Shown here: positions 16,307 through 24,512 of the stretch, one piece after another | Numbering within the stretch: the first letter of the stretch is position 1 | Layout: each line of letters begins with the position of its first letter | Source of the DNA: Neisseria perflava | GTDB lineage: Bacteria > Pseudomonadota > Gammaproteobacteria > Burkholderiales > Neisseriaceae | Length of the DNA: 46,114 bases | Direction: 5' to 3' | NCBI RefSeq assembly: GCF_024170405.1 | Contig: NZ_JALJYC010000022.1 | Location: 1-46,114, forward strand | The notes under the pieces: model-generated | What the model was told of the DNA's origin: nothing | Database searches by the model: none | What the model saw: only the letters and a program-made list of their open reading frames with translations | Position numbers and translations under genes: made by a program

Positions 16307-16438
16307 GGTGGGCTTTCGCTGGAAGTTGGAAGATTTTTGGAATCTTAATACTAAAGGCCGTCTGAAACAAGCGCGGTTGGGTTATTTGCCCGAATTGGTA
16401 TAAAATACCGCTTTCCCCGTTCTTTACAGGACATCTCC

Positions 16439-17566
16439 ATGAAAATCAGCACCCAATTTGATGCCGGCTCGGTGATTGTCAAAGACCTGAGCGACCCCGC
16501 CAATATCCGCCTCGCCTTGCGCCCGGATAATGCCTCCGATTTCGCGCAATGGTTTTACTTCCGACTGCAAGGCGCGGCTTATCAGAATTGCGTGATGCAT
16601 TTTGAAAACGCCGCCGAATCCGCCTATCCCGACGGCTGGACGGATTATTCCGCCTGCGCCTCTTACGACCGGCAAAACTGGTTCCGCGTGCCCACCGAAT
16701 ACGAAAACGGCGTATTGACCATCAACCATACGCCGCTCTCCAACAGCGTGTATTACGCCTATTTCGAGCCCTATTCCCACGAGCAACATTTGAATCTTTT
16801 AGGCGACGCGCAAGGCAGCGGCCTGTGTCAGATTGACGATTTGGGCAGTACCGTCCAAGGCCGCGACATCAATCTTTTAACCATCGGCAACCAAGTGGAA
16901 AGCGATTTGAAGGTTTGGGTGATTGCACGCCAGCATCCGGGCGAGACCATGGCCGAATGGTTTATCGAAGGCTTCTTAGGCCGCCTGCTCGACCCGCAAG
17001 ACCCGACCGCGCGCGCCCTGCTCGACCGCGCCACGTTTTACATCGTGCCGAATATGAACCCCGACGGCTCCGTATTGGGCAATCTGCGCACCAATGCCGC
17101 CGGCGCCAACCTTAACCGCAAATGGGTCAGCCCGAGCATGGAACGCAGCCCGGAAGTATTTGTCGTGCGCGAAAAAATGCGCGAAACCGGCGTGGATTTG
17201 TTCCTCGACATTCATGGCGACGAAGGTCTGCCTTATGTTTTCTTGGCCGGTACCGAAGGCATTCCTGCCTACAACGGGCGCATTGCCGCGCTGGAAGCTG
17301 AATTTAAAGCCGCCTTCCTCGCCGCCAGCCCCGATTTCCAAGACGAATACGGCTATCCAAAAGACGCACCCGGCCAAGCCAATATGACTTTGGCGACCAA
17401 CTGGGTCGGTCAGGAATTCGGCTGCTTGGCCTACACGCTGGAAATGCCGTTTAAAGACAACCACAACCTGCCCGACGACGATTTCGGCTGGAACGGCCAA
17501 CGCTCGCTGCGTTTGGGCGAAGCGATGTTGTCGGCGGTATGGAATGTATCGGGCAGCTTGCGTTAA
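16439..17566 (+). CDS. M14 family zinc carboxypeptidase (cytosolic carboxypeptidase-like)
   Basis: 375 residues without a signal peptide, so cytoplasmic. The N-terminal beta-domain (about 1-120) precedes an M14 peptidase domain. Zinc ligands H166 and E169 (QHPGET), H259 (DIHGDEG), the NLNRKW substrate loop (225-229) and catalytic E335 (YTLEMPF) are all present. The HPGET motif and the N-domain place it with the CCP-like subfamily rather than with classical digestive carboxypeptidases. Its bacterial substrate is unknown; peptide tails or wall peptides are possibilities. It is probably monocistronic. Confidence 0.88.
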   Translation: MKISTQFDAGSVIVKDLSDPANIRLALRPDNASDFAQWFYFRLQGAAYQNCVMHFENAAESAYPDGWTDYSACASYDRQNWFRVPTEYENGVLTINHTPLSNSVYYAYFEPYSHEQHLNLLGDAQGSGLCQIDDLGSTVQGRDINLLTIGNQVESDLKVWVIARQHPGETMAEWFIEGFLGRLLDPQDPTARALLDRATFYIVPNMNPDGSVLGNLRTNAAGANLNRKWVSPSMERSPEVFVVREKMRETGVDLFLDIHGDEGLPYVFLAGTEGIPAYNGRIAALEAEFKAAFLAASPDFQDEYGYPKDAPGQANMTLATNWVGQEFGCLAYTLEMPFKDNHNLPDDDFGWNGQRSLRLGEAMLSAVWNVSGSLR

Positions 17567-17591
17567 GCCGGTTTGTCTTTTATTCAATTGC

Positions 17592-17616
17592 TTGTTGGGT
17601 CAAGACCCAACCTACC
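17592..17616. repeat. 25-bp palindromic repeat, copy A
   Basis: The sequence TTGTTGGGTCAAGACCCAAC plus CTACC is identical to the copy at 18110-18134. The core GTTGGGTCAAGACCCAAC is a palindrome with a short centre. The GTTGGG...CCCAAC arms resemble the palindromes inside the MITEs of this window. Confidence 0.8.
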
Positions 17617-17618
17617 GC

Positions 17619-17650
17619 ATGCCGTCTGAAAATACGTTTTTCAGACGGCC
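17619..17650. terminator. DUS-pair hairpin, one arm AT-type
   Basis: ATGCCGTCTGAAAA faces TTTTTCAGACGGCC with a short loop. The first arm is the ATGCCGTCTGAA dialect typical of meningococcus and gonococcus. It lies between the M14 gene and the TPR gene. Confidence 0.65.
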
Positions 17651-17667
17651 TGACTGCCGGAGGAATA

Positions 17668-18105
17668 ATGGCGTTACTGACCCGTGAAGAAACCTTGGCA
17701 TTAGGAGCAAGGATGGAGCATGAGTCCGCCGGAATGGATGATGATGCCCTGTTGCCGTATCTGTTGGACGTATGGGATAAATTACCCGAGCCAAAACAAG
17801 ACAACCCAGAGCAAATCGCCAACTGGATTATCGACATCATTTGCGATATTTACCAAAAAGATGGACGTTTTGCCGAAGTAAAAATATGGGCATTACGCGG
17901 CTTGGAAAACGATACTGCCCAAATGGACGGTTCTTACGAATATGCCCAAGCCGGCTTAGTGTGCTATGAATTGGGCGAATACGATGAAGCTTACCGCTAT
18001 TTTGATGAAGCCTACCGACGCGGCGCATACCGTGGCGCTTTTCAGGAATACGATAAAAAATATTGGCAGTTTTACAAAATGCGCAAGGCCGAAACAACCC
18101 GCTAA
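17668..18105 (+). CDS. TPR-like hypothetical protein
   Basis: 145 residues from the ATG at 17668, which has a strong ribosome site (GGAGGA at 17659-17664). Longer in-frame starts run back through the repeat and DUS and are not credible. The second half shows tetratricopeptide-like helices (AQAGLVCYELGEYDEAYRYF and a following partner helix), with many aromatic residues near the end (YDKKYWQFYK). No catalytic motif is seen; a protein-binding role is the best guess. The gene lies between two identical 25-base palindromic repeats, which may mark it as a movable cassette. Confidence 0.75.
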   Translation: MALLTREETLALGARMEHESAGMDDDALLPYLLDVWDKLPEPKQDNPEQIANWIIDIICDIYQKDGRFAEVKIWALRGLENDTAQMDGSYEYAQAGLVCYELGEYDEAYRYFDEAYRRGAYRGAFQEYDKKYWQFYKMRKAETTR

Positions 18106-18109
18106 CCTG

Positions 18110-18134
18110 TTGTTGGGTCAAGACCCAACCTACC
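18110..18134. repeat. 25-bp palindromic repeat, copy B
   Basis: Exact copy of 17592-17616 in the same orientation, 518 bases apart, starting 5 bases after the stop of the TPR gene. Confidence 0.8.
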
Positions 18135-18149
18135 CGACTGATTGCCGAA

Positions 18150-18250
18150 AGTTTGTAAGGTGGGCAGCTTGTTGCCTACCGGTCAAAGCCGTTTCAAGGC
18201 CGGCCGATGTACCGTCCAATCTCGTGGGCAACGAGTTGCCCACCCTACAC
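18150..18250. repeat. Intergenic GTGGGCA-type repeats upstream of lgt
   Basis: AAGGTGGGCAGCTTGTTGCC near 18159 and the palindrome GTGGGCAACGAGTTGCCCAC near 18222-18241 followed by CCTAC belong to the same word family as the 15-base-stem hairpin at 38027-38061. They are short non-coding repeats of the Neisseria spacer type. Confidence 0.6.
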
Positions 18251-18274
18251 CGTTAATAAGGAATCTCCTCTATC

Positions 18275-19129
18275 ATGATAATCCATCCGCAGTTTGACCC
18301 GATTGCCCTCAGCCTCGGGCCGCTGGCTATCCGCTGGTATGCCTTGAGCTATATCGTCGGCTTTATCCTATTTATCTGGCTCGGCCGCCGCCGCATTGCG
18401 CAGGGCAATACCGTGTTTACCAAAGAAATGCTGGATGACTTCCTCACTTGGGGCATTTTCGGCGTGATTATCGGCGGGCGTTTGGGCTATGTTTTGTTTT
18501 ACAAGCTGTCCGACTATTTGGCCGATCCGGTGTCGATTTTCAAAGTTTGGGAAGGCGGCATGTCGTTCCACGGCGGTTTTTTGGGCGTGGTCGTGGCGAT
18601 GTGGCTGTTCTCGAAAAAACACCACATCAGCACCTTGAAAACCATGGATTTCGTCGCCCCGCTGGTGCCGCTGGGCTTGGCTTCAGGCCGTATCGGTAAT
18701 TTTATCAACGGCGAATTGTGGGGACGCGTGACCGACATCAACGCTTTTTGGGCGATGGGCTTTCCGCAGGCGCATTATGAAGATGTGGAAGCGGCGGCGC
18801 ACAATCCACTGTGGGGGCAATGGCTGGCGCAATACGGCATGCTGCCGCGCCATCCGTCGCAGCTTTACCAATTCGCGCTGGAAGGCGTGTGCTTGTTTAT
18901 TTTGGTGTGGACGTTTTCCAAAAAGCCGCGCCCGACCGGGCAAGTGGCCTCGCTGTTTCTCGGCGGCTACGGTTTCTTCCGCTTTATCGCCGAATTTGCC
19001 CGCCAACCGGATGATTATTTAGGTCTGCTGACCTTGGGCTTATCGATGGGTCAGTGGCTGAGCCTGCCGATGGTGGTATTGGGCGCGATTGGTTTTGTCT
19101 ATTTCGGCAAGAAAAACCGTTTGAACTGA
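18275..19129 (+). CDS. lgt: Prolipoprotein diacylglyceryl transferase
   Basis: Inner-membrane enzyme that transfers diacylglycerol from phosphatidylglycerol to the lipobox cysteine, the first step of lipoprotein maturation. 284 residues and about seven membrane helices. The Lgt signature GRIGNFINGELWGR is at 138-151, and the essential His of the SFHGG motif is at H99. The ribosome site AAGGAA precedes the ATG. The gene is followed by a DUS hairpin and appears monocistronic. Confidence 0.96.
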   Translation: MIIHPQFDPIALSLGPLAIRWYALSYIVGFILFIWLGRRRIAQGNTVFTKEMLDDFLTWGIFGVIIGGRLGYVLFYKLSDYLADPVSIFKVWEGGMSFHGGFLGVVVAMWLFSKKHHISTLKTMDFVAPLVPLGLASGRIGNFINGELWGRVTDINAFWAMGFPQAHYEDVEAAAHNPLWGQWLAQYGMLPRHPSQLYQFALEGVCLFILVWTFSKKPRPTGQVASLFLGGYGFFRFIAEFARQPDDYLGLLTLGLSMGQWLSLPMVVLGAIGFVYFGKKNRLN

Positions 19130-19157
19130 TGTTGTTTTCATACACCATGCAACCGTA

Positions 19158-19193
19158 AGGCCGTCTGAAAATATCCTTATTTTCAGACGGCCT
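19158..19193 (+). terminator. DUS-pair terminator after lgt
   Basis: AGGCCGTCTGAAAATA pairs with TATTTTCAGACGGCCT, with a short loop. It lies 28 bases after the lgt stop. Confidence 0.75.
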
Positions 19194-19217
19194 CTTAGAG
19201 TTTAAGAAACCGCTACC

Positions 19218-19883
19218 ATGCAAAAACACACTTCAACCATTGACGGCAAAACCATTGCCGTTTACCGCCCTGAGCAAACCGATTTGCCGCTGCTGCTGAC
19301 CTTTCTTTCCCCACAGGAATCCGATGATTTTGCTGCTTTATTAAACGGCAAAGCCGTTTTGGTTTCAATTGACGAACCGCAATGGGAACACGCTTTTACG
19401 CCGTGGCCGGCACCTGCCGCGTTTAAAAAAGCACCTGATTTCAGCGGCGGCGCAGATGAGTATCTGAACTGGCTGGTGCGTAAGGTATTGCCCGAAATCG
19501 TGCAAACCCATGCCCTGCAACCTTTATGGTACGGATTGGCCGGTTATTCGTTGGGCGGACTGTTTGCGGCCTATGCTGCCTATCAAAATACACCATTCAG
19601 CCGCTTTGCTTCCGTTTCCGGTTCGCTGTGGTTTGACGGTTGGGCGGATTTTATCGCTGCTAACCGCTTGCCAGCGCTGCCGCACGCTGCTTATTTTTCC
19701 GTCGGCGACACGGAAAAAAACAGCAAAAATCCGCGCATGGCGGTGGTAGAAACCCATACCGTTGCCACACAGCAAAACTGGCAGGCGCAAGGCGTTAACT
19801 GCTGCTTTGAATTCAATCGGGGCGGACATTTTCAAGATGTGGCGCAAAGAATAGCGAAAGCGGCGGATTATCTGTTGTCCTGA
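19218..19883 (+). CDS. Alpha/beta-fold hydrolase (COG2819-type esterase)
   Basis: 221 residues, cytoplasmic. The nucleophile elbow is GYSLGG with Ser111, and the probable catalytic His is H204 in RGGHFQDV. The segment ASVSGSLWFDGW after the nucleophile is typical of the esterase group that includes siderophore esterases (IroE/Fes-like) and other COG2819 hydrolases. No iron-uptake genes are near, so a siderophore substrate is only a possibility. It lies upstream of ttcA but is separated by a DUS at about 19898. Confidence 0.82.
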   Translation: MQKHTSTIDGKTIAVYRPEQTDLPLLLTFLSPQESDDFAALLNGKAVLVSIDEPQWEHAFTPWPAPAAFKKAPDFSGGADEYLNWLVRKVLPEIVQTHALQPLWYGLAGYSLGGLFAAYAAYQNTPFSRFASVSGSLWFDGWADFIAANRLPALPHAAYFSVGDTEKNSKNPRMAVVETHTVATQQNWQAQGVNCCFEFNRGGHFQDVAQRIAKAADYLLS

Positions 19884-19969
19884 TTCGTCCGCCAAATTTC
19901 AGACGGCCTCTCCCCGCATTTTCCGGTACAATACCGCCTTAAATTTTTTAGCTTTCCACTTTCCGCATT

Positions 19970-20932
19970 ATGTCCAAAAAAACCAAACAAGAATTAGAAA
20001 ACAACAAACTGAGCAAACGCCTGCGCCATGCCGTCGGCGACGCGATTAACGATTTCAATATGATTGAGCCGGGCGACAAGATTATGGTCTGCTTGTCGGG
20101 CGGCAAAGACAGCTACGCGCTCTTAGACATCCTGCGCCAGTTGCAGGCCAGCGCACCGATTGATTTTGACTTGGTTGCCGTCAACCTCGACCAAAAGCAG
20201 CCCGGCTTCCCCGAGCATGTATTACCCGAATACCTGCAAAGCATAGGTGTGGACTATAAAATCGTCGAAGAAGACACCTATTCCACCGTCAAGCGCGTAT
20301 TGGAAGAAGGCAAAACCACCTGCTCGCTGTGCAGCCGCCTGCGCCGGGGTATTCTCTACCGCACGGCCAAAGAATTGGGCTGCACCAAAATCGCCCTCGG
20401 CCACCACCGCGACGATATTCTGGCGACCATGTTCCTCAACATGTTTTACGGCGGCAAACTCAAAGCAATGCCGCCCAAGCTGGTTTCCGACAATGGCGAA
20501 CACATCGTCATCCGCCCGCTGGCCTATGTCAAAGAAAAAGACCTTATCCGCTATGCCGAGCTGAAACAGTTTCCGATTATCCCGTGCAACCTGTGCGGCT
20601 CGCAGCCCAACCTGCAACGCCAAGTCATCGGCGACATGCTGCGCGATTGGGACAAACGCTTCCCCGGCCGTATCGAATCCATGTTCTCCGCCCTGCGCAA
20701 CGTCGTGCCCTCGCATTTGGCCGATACCGAGCTCTTCGACTTCGCCGGCCTGCAACGCGGCCAAAGCCTGAAACACGGCGGCGACTTGGCCTTTGACAGC
20801 GAACCTGTACCCGAGCGTTTTTCAAACGGCAGCGAAGACGATGACGAATCTGAAATCAAAATCGACAGCAAGCCCGAGCGCAAAGTCATCAATATCTTAG
20901 CCAGCAAACCGAAAAGCAGTTGCGGCGCATAG
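19970..20932 (+). CDS. ttcA: tRNA 2-thiocytidine(32) synthetase TtcA
   Basis: Adds sulfur to C32 of certain tRNAs using ATP and an iron-sulfur cluster; 320 residues. The PP-loop SGGKDS is at 43-48. The two CxxC pairs that hold the cluster are C118/C121 (CSLCSRLRRG) and C206/C209 (CNLCGSQ). The GHHRDD motif is at about 144-149. An acidic and lysine-rich tail (SEDDDESEIKIDSK) follows the core. A TACAAT lies at 19927-19932 as a possible -10. Confidence 0.95.
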   Translation: MSKKTKQELENNKLSKRLRHAVGDAINDFNMIEPGDKIMVCLSGGKDSYALLDILRQLQASAPIDFDLVAVNLDQKQPGFPEHVLPEYLQSIGVDYKIVEEDTYSTVKRVLEEGKTTCSLCSRLRRGILYRTAKELGCTKIALGHHRDDILATMFLNMFYGGKLKAMPPKLVSDNGEHIVIRPLAYVKEKDLIRYAELKQFPIIPCNLCGSQPNLQRQVIGDMLRDWDKRFPGRIESMFSALRNVVPSHLADTELFDFAGLQRGQSLKHGGDLAFDSEPVPERFSNGSEDDDESEIKIDSKPERKVINILASKPKSSCGA

Positions 20933-21072
20933 GTTGAAAGAAAAAAATCCGGGGTTTACTCGGATTTTTGTTTCTTTGCACAAGAGGCGGTTGCAGAAAC
21001 GCCAAGCTGCCACCATCATGCCTTGCAGACGACATTTAGGCCATCTGAAAATCTTTCACATAAGGACAACCC

Positions 21073-21561
21073 ATGACCGCCATCCTCATCATTCTCGGCC
21101 TGATTGCCCTCATTGTCGGCATACTCGGCACAATTTACCCCGCCATTCCCGGCCTCGGCCTGATGTTCGGCGGTGCCTGGCTGATTGCCTATTCCGGCGA
21201 TTACCAAGTATTCGGCAGCACCACCCTGATTTTTCTGGGCATCGTCGCCGCCATCGGCATGGCGATGGACTATGTGGCCGGTATGCTCGGCGCAAAATAC
21301 ACCGGCGCGGATAAGCTGGCCGTTTGGGGTGCGTTTATCGGCGGCATTTGCGCCGCATTTTTCTCCCTGCCCGGTTTGCTGTTTGGCCCGATGATAGGCG
21401 CGGGTATCGGCGAATTTATTACGCGCAAAGACATGTGGCAGGCGGGCAAAGTCAGCATGGGCACGCTTATCGGCTTTATCATCGGCACTGTCGCCAAAAT
21501 TGGCTGCGCATTGACGATAGTGCTGACGTTGTTAACCGTATGGGTGGTTCATCTGTTCTGA
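21073..21561 (+). CDS. DUF456 family membrane protein
   Basis: 162 residues, almost entirely hydrophobic, with four or five predicted membrane helices and many glycines (PAIPGLGLMFGGAWL, FFSLPGLLFGPMIGAGIGE). The repeated PG-x-L-x-G pattern is characteristic of DUF456 proteins. Function unknown; small-molecule transport or membrane packing has been guessed from the glycine zippers. The ribosome site AAGGACA precedes the ATG. A 20-base perfect stem terminator follows. Confidence 0.85.
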   Translation: MTAILIILGLIALIVGILGTIYPAIPGLGLMFGGAWLIAYSGDYQVFGSTTLIFLGIVAAIGMAMDYVAGMLGAKYTGADKLAVWGAFIGGICAAFFSLPGLLFGPMIGAGIGEFITRKDMWQAGKVSMGTLIGFIIGTVAKIGCALTIVLTLLTVWVVHLF

Positions 21562-21570
21562 TACTTAGCA

Positions 21571-21619
21571 AATCAAAGGCCGTCTGAAAACATTTTCAGT
21601 TTTCAGACGGCCTTTGATT
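21571..21619. terminator. Strong DUS-based bidirectional terminator
   Basis: A perfect 20-base stem (21571-21590 with 21600-21619) extends the DUS core by flanking AATCAA/TTGATT. It separates the DUF456 gene from the convergent SEC-C gene and likely terminates both. Confidence 0.85.
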
Positions 21620-21636
21620 GGTTCATAAACTAAGCC

Positions 21637-22299
21637 TTAATGTTTACCGCAGCAAGCCTTGTATTTATTGCCGCTGCCACATGGACACGGATCGTTGCGG
21701 CCGACTTTCTTACCCTCGCGGCGCACGGTTTGCGGCTTATTGATAATGGCCTGCCAGTAACAGTAAATATCCAGCAAGACATGCGGCAAATCCGATTCGA
21801 GCTGTACCAGCTCTTTATCGGTCAGCTGCAAAATCACTTCGCCGTTTTCCTCTTCATCGTAAATGCCGCCCAAAGCCATAATCGGGTAGAACAAATCTTC
21901 AAACTCATCTTGCCCCACCGCCTCAAACCAATCCGTCGGCACAACATCCAGCGCATACAGATAGGCGTTACACCAAGTGTACACATCGGGATTGCCCGCT
22001 TCGTCTTCATACAGCCATAAATCCGGCAGCGTTTTTTCATTCAGCTTGATACGCATATCGGCAGCCAGCGCCATCACCAAGCGCTCGATTTCGCTCCGCT
22101 CGGTCGCGTCAAACAGCGCTTCATCGCCCAATACTTCGGGCAGCCATTCCTGCGGATTAAGCGCGTCGGGGCCGGATAACAACGCCAGCGTAAAAGCCTG
22201 CACTTCATCGCAGCGCATGGTATTGTGTTCGTTTGATTTCTCATCCAGCAGCGCCATCAGACGTTGGCGGGCGGCTGTGTCAAAAACGGGAAGTTGCAT
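21637..22299 (-). CDS. UPF0149/YecA-type protein with SEC-C motif
   Basis: 220 residues from the ATG at 22299 (MQLPVF), which follows the ribosome site AAAGGA. A longer start at 22338 begins inside an AT-type DUS and is unlikely. The N-terminal part is the helical UPF0149 domain (YgfB/YecA-like). The end carries a zinc-binding SEC-C motif, NDPCPCGSGNKYKACCGKH, like that of SecA. Such proteins may bind ribosomes or zinc-dependent partners, but the function is unsettled. It is downstream of the TrmH-type methyltransferase with 39 bases between, so probably the same transcript. Confidence 0.87.
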   Translation of the reverse strand: MQLPVFDTAARQRLMALLDEKSNEHNTMRCDEVQAFTLALLSGPDALNPQEWLPEVLGDEALFDATERSEIERLVMALAADMRIKLNEKTLPDLWLYEDEAGNPDVYTWCNAYLYALDVVPTDWFEAVGQDEFEDLFYPIMALGGIYDEEENGEVILQLTDKELVQLESDLPHVLLDIYCYWQAIINKPQTVRREGKKVGRNDPCPCGSGNKYKACCGKH

Positions 22300-22338
22300 A
22301 ATCGTTCCTTTGATTTCAAATATTTTTTCAGACGGCAT

Positions 22339-23118
22339 TTACAAGCGCTGGCGCATTTGTTCAAACAGGCAAACGGTAGCGGCCATGGCGACATTCAGCG
22401 ATTCGGTCTGCCCCAACATCGGAATTTTGACGCAGCCGCTGACTGCCTCCAACACTTCCGTGCTGATGCCGCTGCCTTCGTTGCCGAAAATCCATGCCGA
22501 CGGCTGGCGCAAATCCAATTGGTACAGGCTGAAATTATTGTGTTCACCCAGCGCCGTTGCCCAAATTTCATGCCGATATGCAGCCAACCACGGGCGCAAA
22601 AAAACACGCGTATGGATGCTTAACAAAAAATGCGCCCCCATCGCCGCACGCAATACTTTCGGCGACCACACGTCCACGCTGCCGTCACTCAAGAGCAGCT
22701 GCGAAACGCCCGCCGCCGCCGCGCTGCGGATAATCGTGCCGACATTGCCCGGGTCTTGCACCCGCTCCAATACCACACAGTCGCCCTCCGTCGGATAATC
22801 CTCTTGCGGCGGAATTTGGATTAAGGTCATGATGTCATCGGCGTCTGTCAGGCTGGTAATTTTCGACAAGGCTTCATTGCTGACCCAAGTAATCCGCTCC
22901 TCATCCAAACGGCGCAGCAGCGCACGGATTTCATTGTCTTGCGCTTTGGCTTCGGGCAGATAAACATGTAGCGGCGTCAATCCCGCCTGCAGATAGCTTT
23001 GCAGCAAATGCACGCCTTCCAACACGGTTTGCCCGTGTTCGCGGCGCGCTTTGGTTTGCGATAGCAGCTTGGCCAAATACTTGAGCTGCTCATTGTGGGC
23101 AGAGGTAATCAATTTCAT
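22339..23118 (-). CDS. TrmH/SpoU-family RNA methyltransferase
   Basis: SPOUT-fold 2-prime-O-methyltransferase acting on rRNA or tRNA; about 259 residues from the ATG at 23118. The alternative ATG at 23127 lies inside a TATAAT-like sequence, so the shorter form is preferred. An N-terminal substrate-binding domain (KLITSAHNEQLKYLAKL, then VLEGVHLLQSY) precedes the knot domain with RVQDPGNVGTIIRSAAA (motif 1), FGNEGSGIS (motif 2) and KIPMLGQTESLNVAMAA (motif 3). Exact target nucleotide unknown; the length and N-domain fit the RlmB/TsnR-like group. Confidence 0.88.
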   Translation of the reverse strand: MKLITSAHNEQLKYLAKLLSQTKARREHGQTVLEGVHLLQSYLQAGLTPLHVYLPEAKAQDNEIRALLRRLDEERITWVSNEALSKITSLTDADDIMTLIQIPPQEDYPTEGDCVVLERVQDPGNVGTIIRSAAAAGVSQLLLSDGSVDVWSPKVLRAAMGAHFLLSIHTRVFLRPWLAAYRHEIWATALGEHNNFSLYQLDLRQPSAWIFGNEGSGISTEVLEAVSGCVKIPMLGQTESLNVAMAATVCLFEQMRQRL

Positions 23119-23161
23119 AGGCGGCATTATAGCGGGTTTCAGACGGCCGAGGTAAATACCG

Positions 23162-23192
23162 CCAAAAAAGCCCTTACCAAAGGCAAGGGCTT
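23162..23192 (-). terminator. Terminator after rpoE-rseA
   Basis: GCCCTTACC and GGCAAGGGC form the stem; on the minus strand a T run follows. It closes the sigma-E operon after the anti-sigma gene, so rseB/mucB is not part of it. Confidence 0.8.
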
Positions 23193-23229
23193 TGTATGAA
23201 ATAAATCAGCAATCAGCACATCATGCCAT

Positions 23230-23817
23230 TTATTGAACAACCGTTTGGCGGTCGGCCGCAGTATTCCGCTGCGTTTCCACTCTAACGGTTGTCTGGCGCT
23301 CGGGCATTTGCACCTTCGCCGCATTCGGCACGACCGTATCCGATGCGCCTTTATTATCGGGCGTTGCATTCACGGGTACCACATGCACCTGATTTGTCTG
23401 CGGAACAACCGTATCAGCCGCAACGGGAACCGCTTCCGAACGCGCCTGCGGCCAAAACTGCCACACCGATACGGCCACGGCCAACACGCTTGCCGCCACC
23501 GCAAACCCTTTAAACGCATGGTTTGCCGCCTGAACCGGACGTTGCGCCCGGCTTACCGGCTCTTGGGCATGGCGTTGCCGGTGTTCCGCGCTAATCTGCG
23601 CCAAGGCCGTCTGAAACGCTTCGCTCTGCATAAAATCGGCATCGTGGCCGACTTCGCCCGCAGGCTGCTGCATGTAATCCCGAATCAGATGATACTCGTA
23701 CCATTTTTGCATGGCACCCTCATCCGCCAATAATTTGGCTATCGTCCCGTCGGATAAATCTTCGTCATCCATCGCGGCGGAGACATAGTCAAATGCTTCT
23801 TTTTCTGTTACTGCCAT
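23230..23817 (-). CDS. rseA: Sigma-E anti-sigma factor, RseA/MucA type
   Basis: 195 residues. The N-terminal cytoplasmic domain (about 1-80: FDYVSAAMDDEDL, then WYEYHLIRDYM) matches the RseA/MucA sigma-binding fold. A single membrane helix follows at about 103-121, then a periplasmic tail of low complexity. It would hold RpoE inactive until envelope stress triggers proteolysis. It starts 6 bases after the rpoE stop. A DUS is embedded in frame near 23607. No RseB/MucB or DegS/MucD partner gene is adjacent. The periplasmic region is short and Val/Pro/Gln rich, so the sensing input may differ. Confidence 0.87.
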   Translation of the reverse strand: MAVTEKEAFDYVSAAMDDEDLSDGTIAKLLADEGAMQKWYEYHLIRDYMQQPAGEVGHDADFMQSEAFQTALAQISAEHRQRHAQEPVSRAQRPVQAANHAFKGFAVAASVLAVAVSVWQFWPQARSEAVPVAADTVVPQTNQVHVVPVNATPDNKGASDTVVPNAAKVQMPERQTTVRVETQRNTAADRQTVVQ

Positions 23818-23823
23818 AGTTGT

Positions 23824-24423
23824 TTACCACCTTCGGTCTTCGGACGTTTCCAACAGCGGCCGCAGATCTTTCGCAATAACCTCGCGCGCCCGAAAAATAC
23901 GCGAGCGCACCGTGCCGATTGGACAATCCATTATCTGAGCAATTTCCTCGTAAGACAGGCCTTCTAATTCGCGTAATGTGATGGCTCTGCGCAAGTCGTC
24001 GGGCAGCTTCGCAACGGCGGCCTCGACAGTGTGTAAGATCTCCCGGTTTATCATCTCAGCTTCCGGCGTATGGTAATCCGCAATCTGATCGGCTAAATCC
24101 AGGACATCCCCGTCTTCGTTGGCGGCTTCTGCACTGACAAACGGCCGCTTCCCCGAAGTAATTAAAAAATTTTTCGCCGTATTGATGGCAATACGGTACA
24201 ACCAAGTATAGAACGCACTCTCACCGCGAAAATTCGGCAATGCACGGTAAGCCCGAATCATTACCTCCTGCGCGGCATCGTTTACTTCATGTTCGTCTTT
24301 CACAAAACGGGCAATCAATCGAATCAACCGGCGCTGGTATTTCTGCATCAGCATTTCAAATGCTTTTTGCTCACCGGCCTGTGCGCGCTCTACCAACATT
24401 TGATCGATTTGACGATCATTCAT
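23824..24423 (-). CDS. rpoE: ECF sigma factor RpoE/AlgU group
   Basis: Envelope-stress sigma factor, 199 residues, of the RpoE/AlgU (ECF02) group. Region 2 shows DAAQEVMIRAYRALPNFRGE and FYTWLYRIAINTAKNFL. Region 4 shows LPDDLRRAITLRELEGLSYE and the helix-turn-helix MDCPIGTVRSRIFRAREVI. These are close to E. coli RpoE. The RseA-type gene follows at once. A promoter with the sigma-E pattern lies upstream (24485-24512), so the pair probably controls itself. As I recall, the ECF factor studied in meningococcus and gonococcus is paired with a zinc anti-sigma (MseR), a different type. Confidence 0.95.
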   Translation of the reverse strand: MNDRQIDQMLVERAQAGEQKAFEMLMQKYQRRLIRLIARFVKDEHEVNDAAQEVMIRAYRALPNFRGESAFYTWLYRIAINTAKNFLITSGKRPFVSAEAANEDGDVLDLADQIADYHTPEAEMINREILHTVEAAVAKLPDDLRRAITLRELEGLSYEEIAQIMDCPIGTVRSRIFRAREVIAKDLRPLLETSEDRRW

Positions 24424-24484
24424 ATCTAACCTTCTTATACAACTGCATTATAAGTCATAAAACAGCAAAGCGTGCCATGCAGAA

Positions 24485-24512
24485 TCAGACCCCGATAGTC
24501 GGATTTGGTTCC
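24485..24512 (-). promoter_or_regulatory. Candidate sigma-E autoregulatory promoter of rpoE
   Basis: Minus strand: GGAACCA (24506-24512), a 15-base spacer, then GTCTGA (24485-24490). The sigma-E/AlgU consensus is GGAACTT-N15-16-GTCTGA/GTCTAA, so the -10 agrees fully with the AlgU form and the -35 keeps the GGAAC core. It lies 62 bases before the rpoE ATG and overlaps the 3-prime end of tilS. A TATAAT at about 24446-24451 could be a second, housekeeping promoter. Confidence 0.55.
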
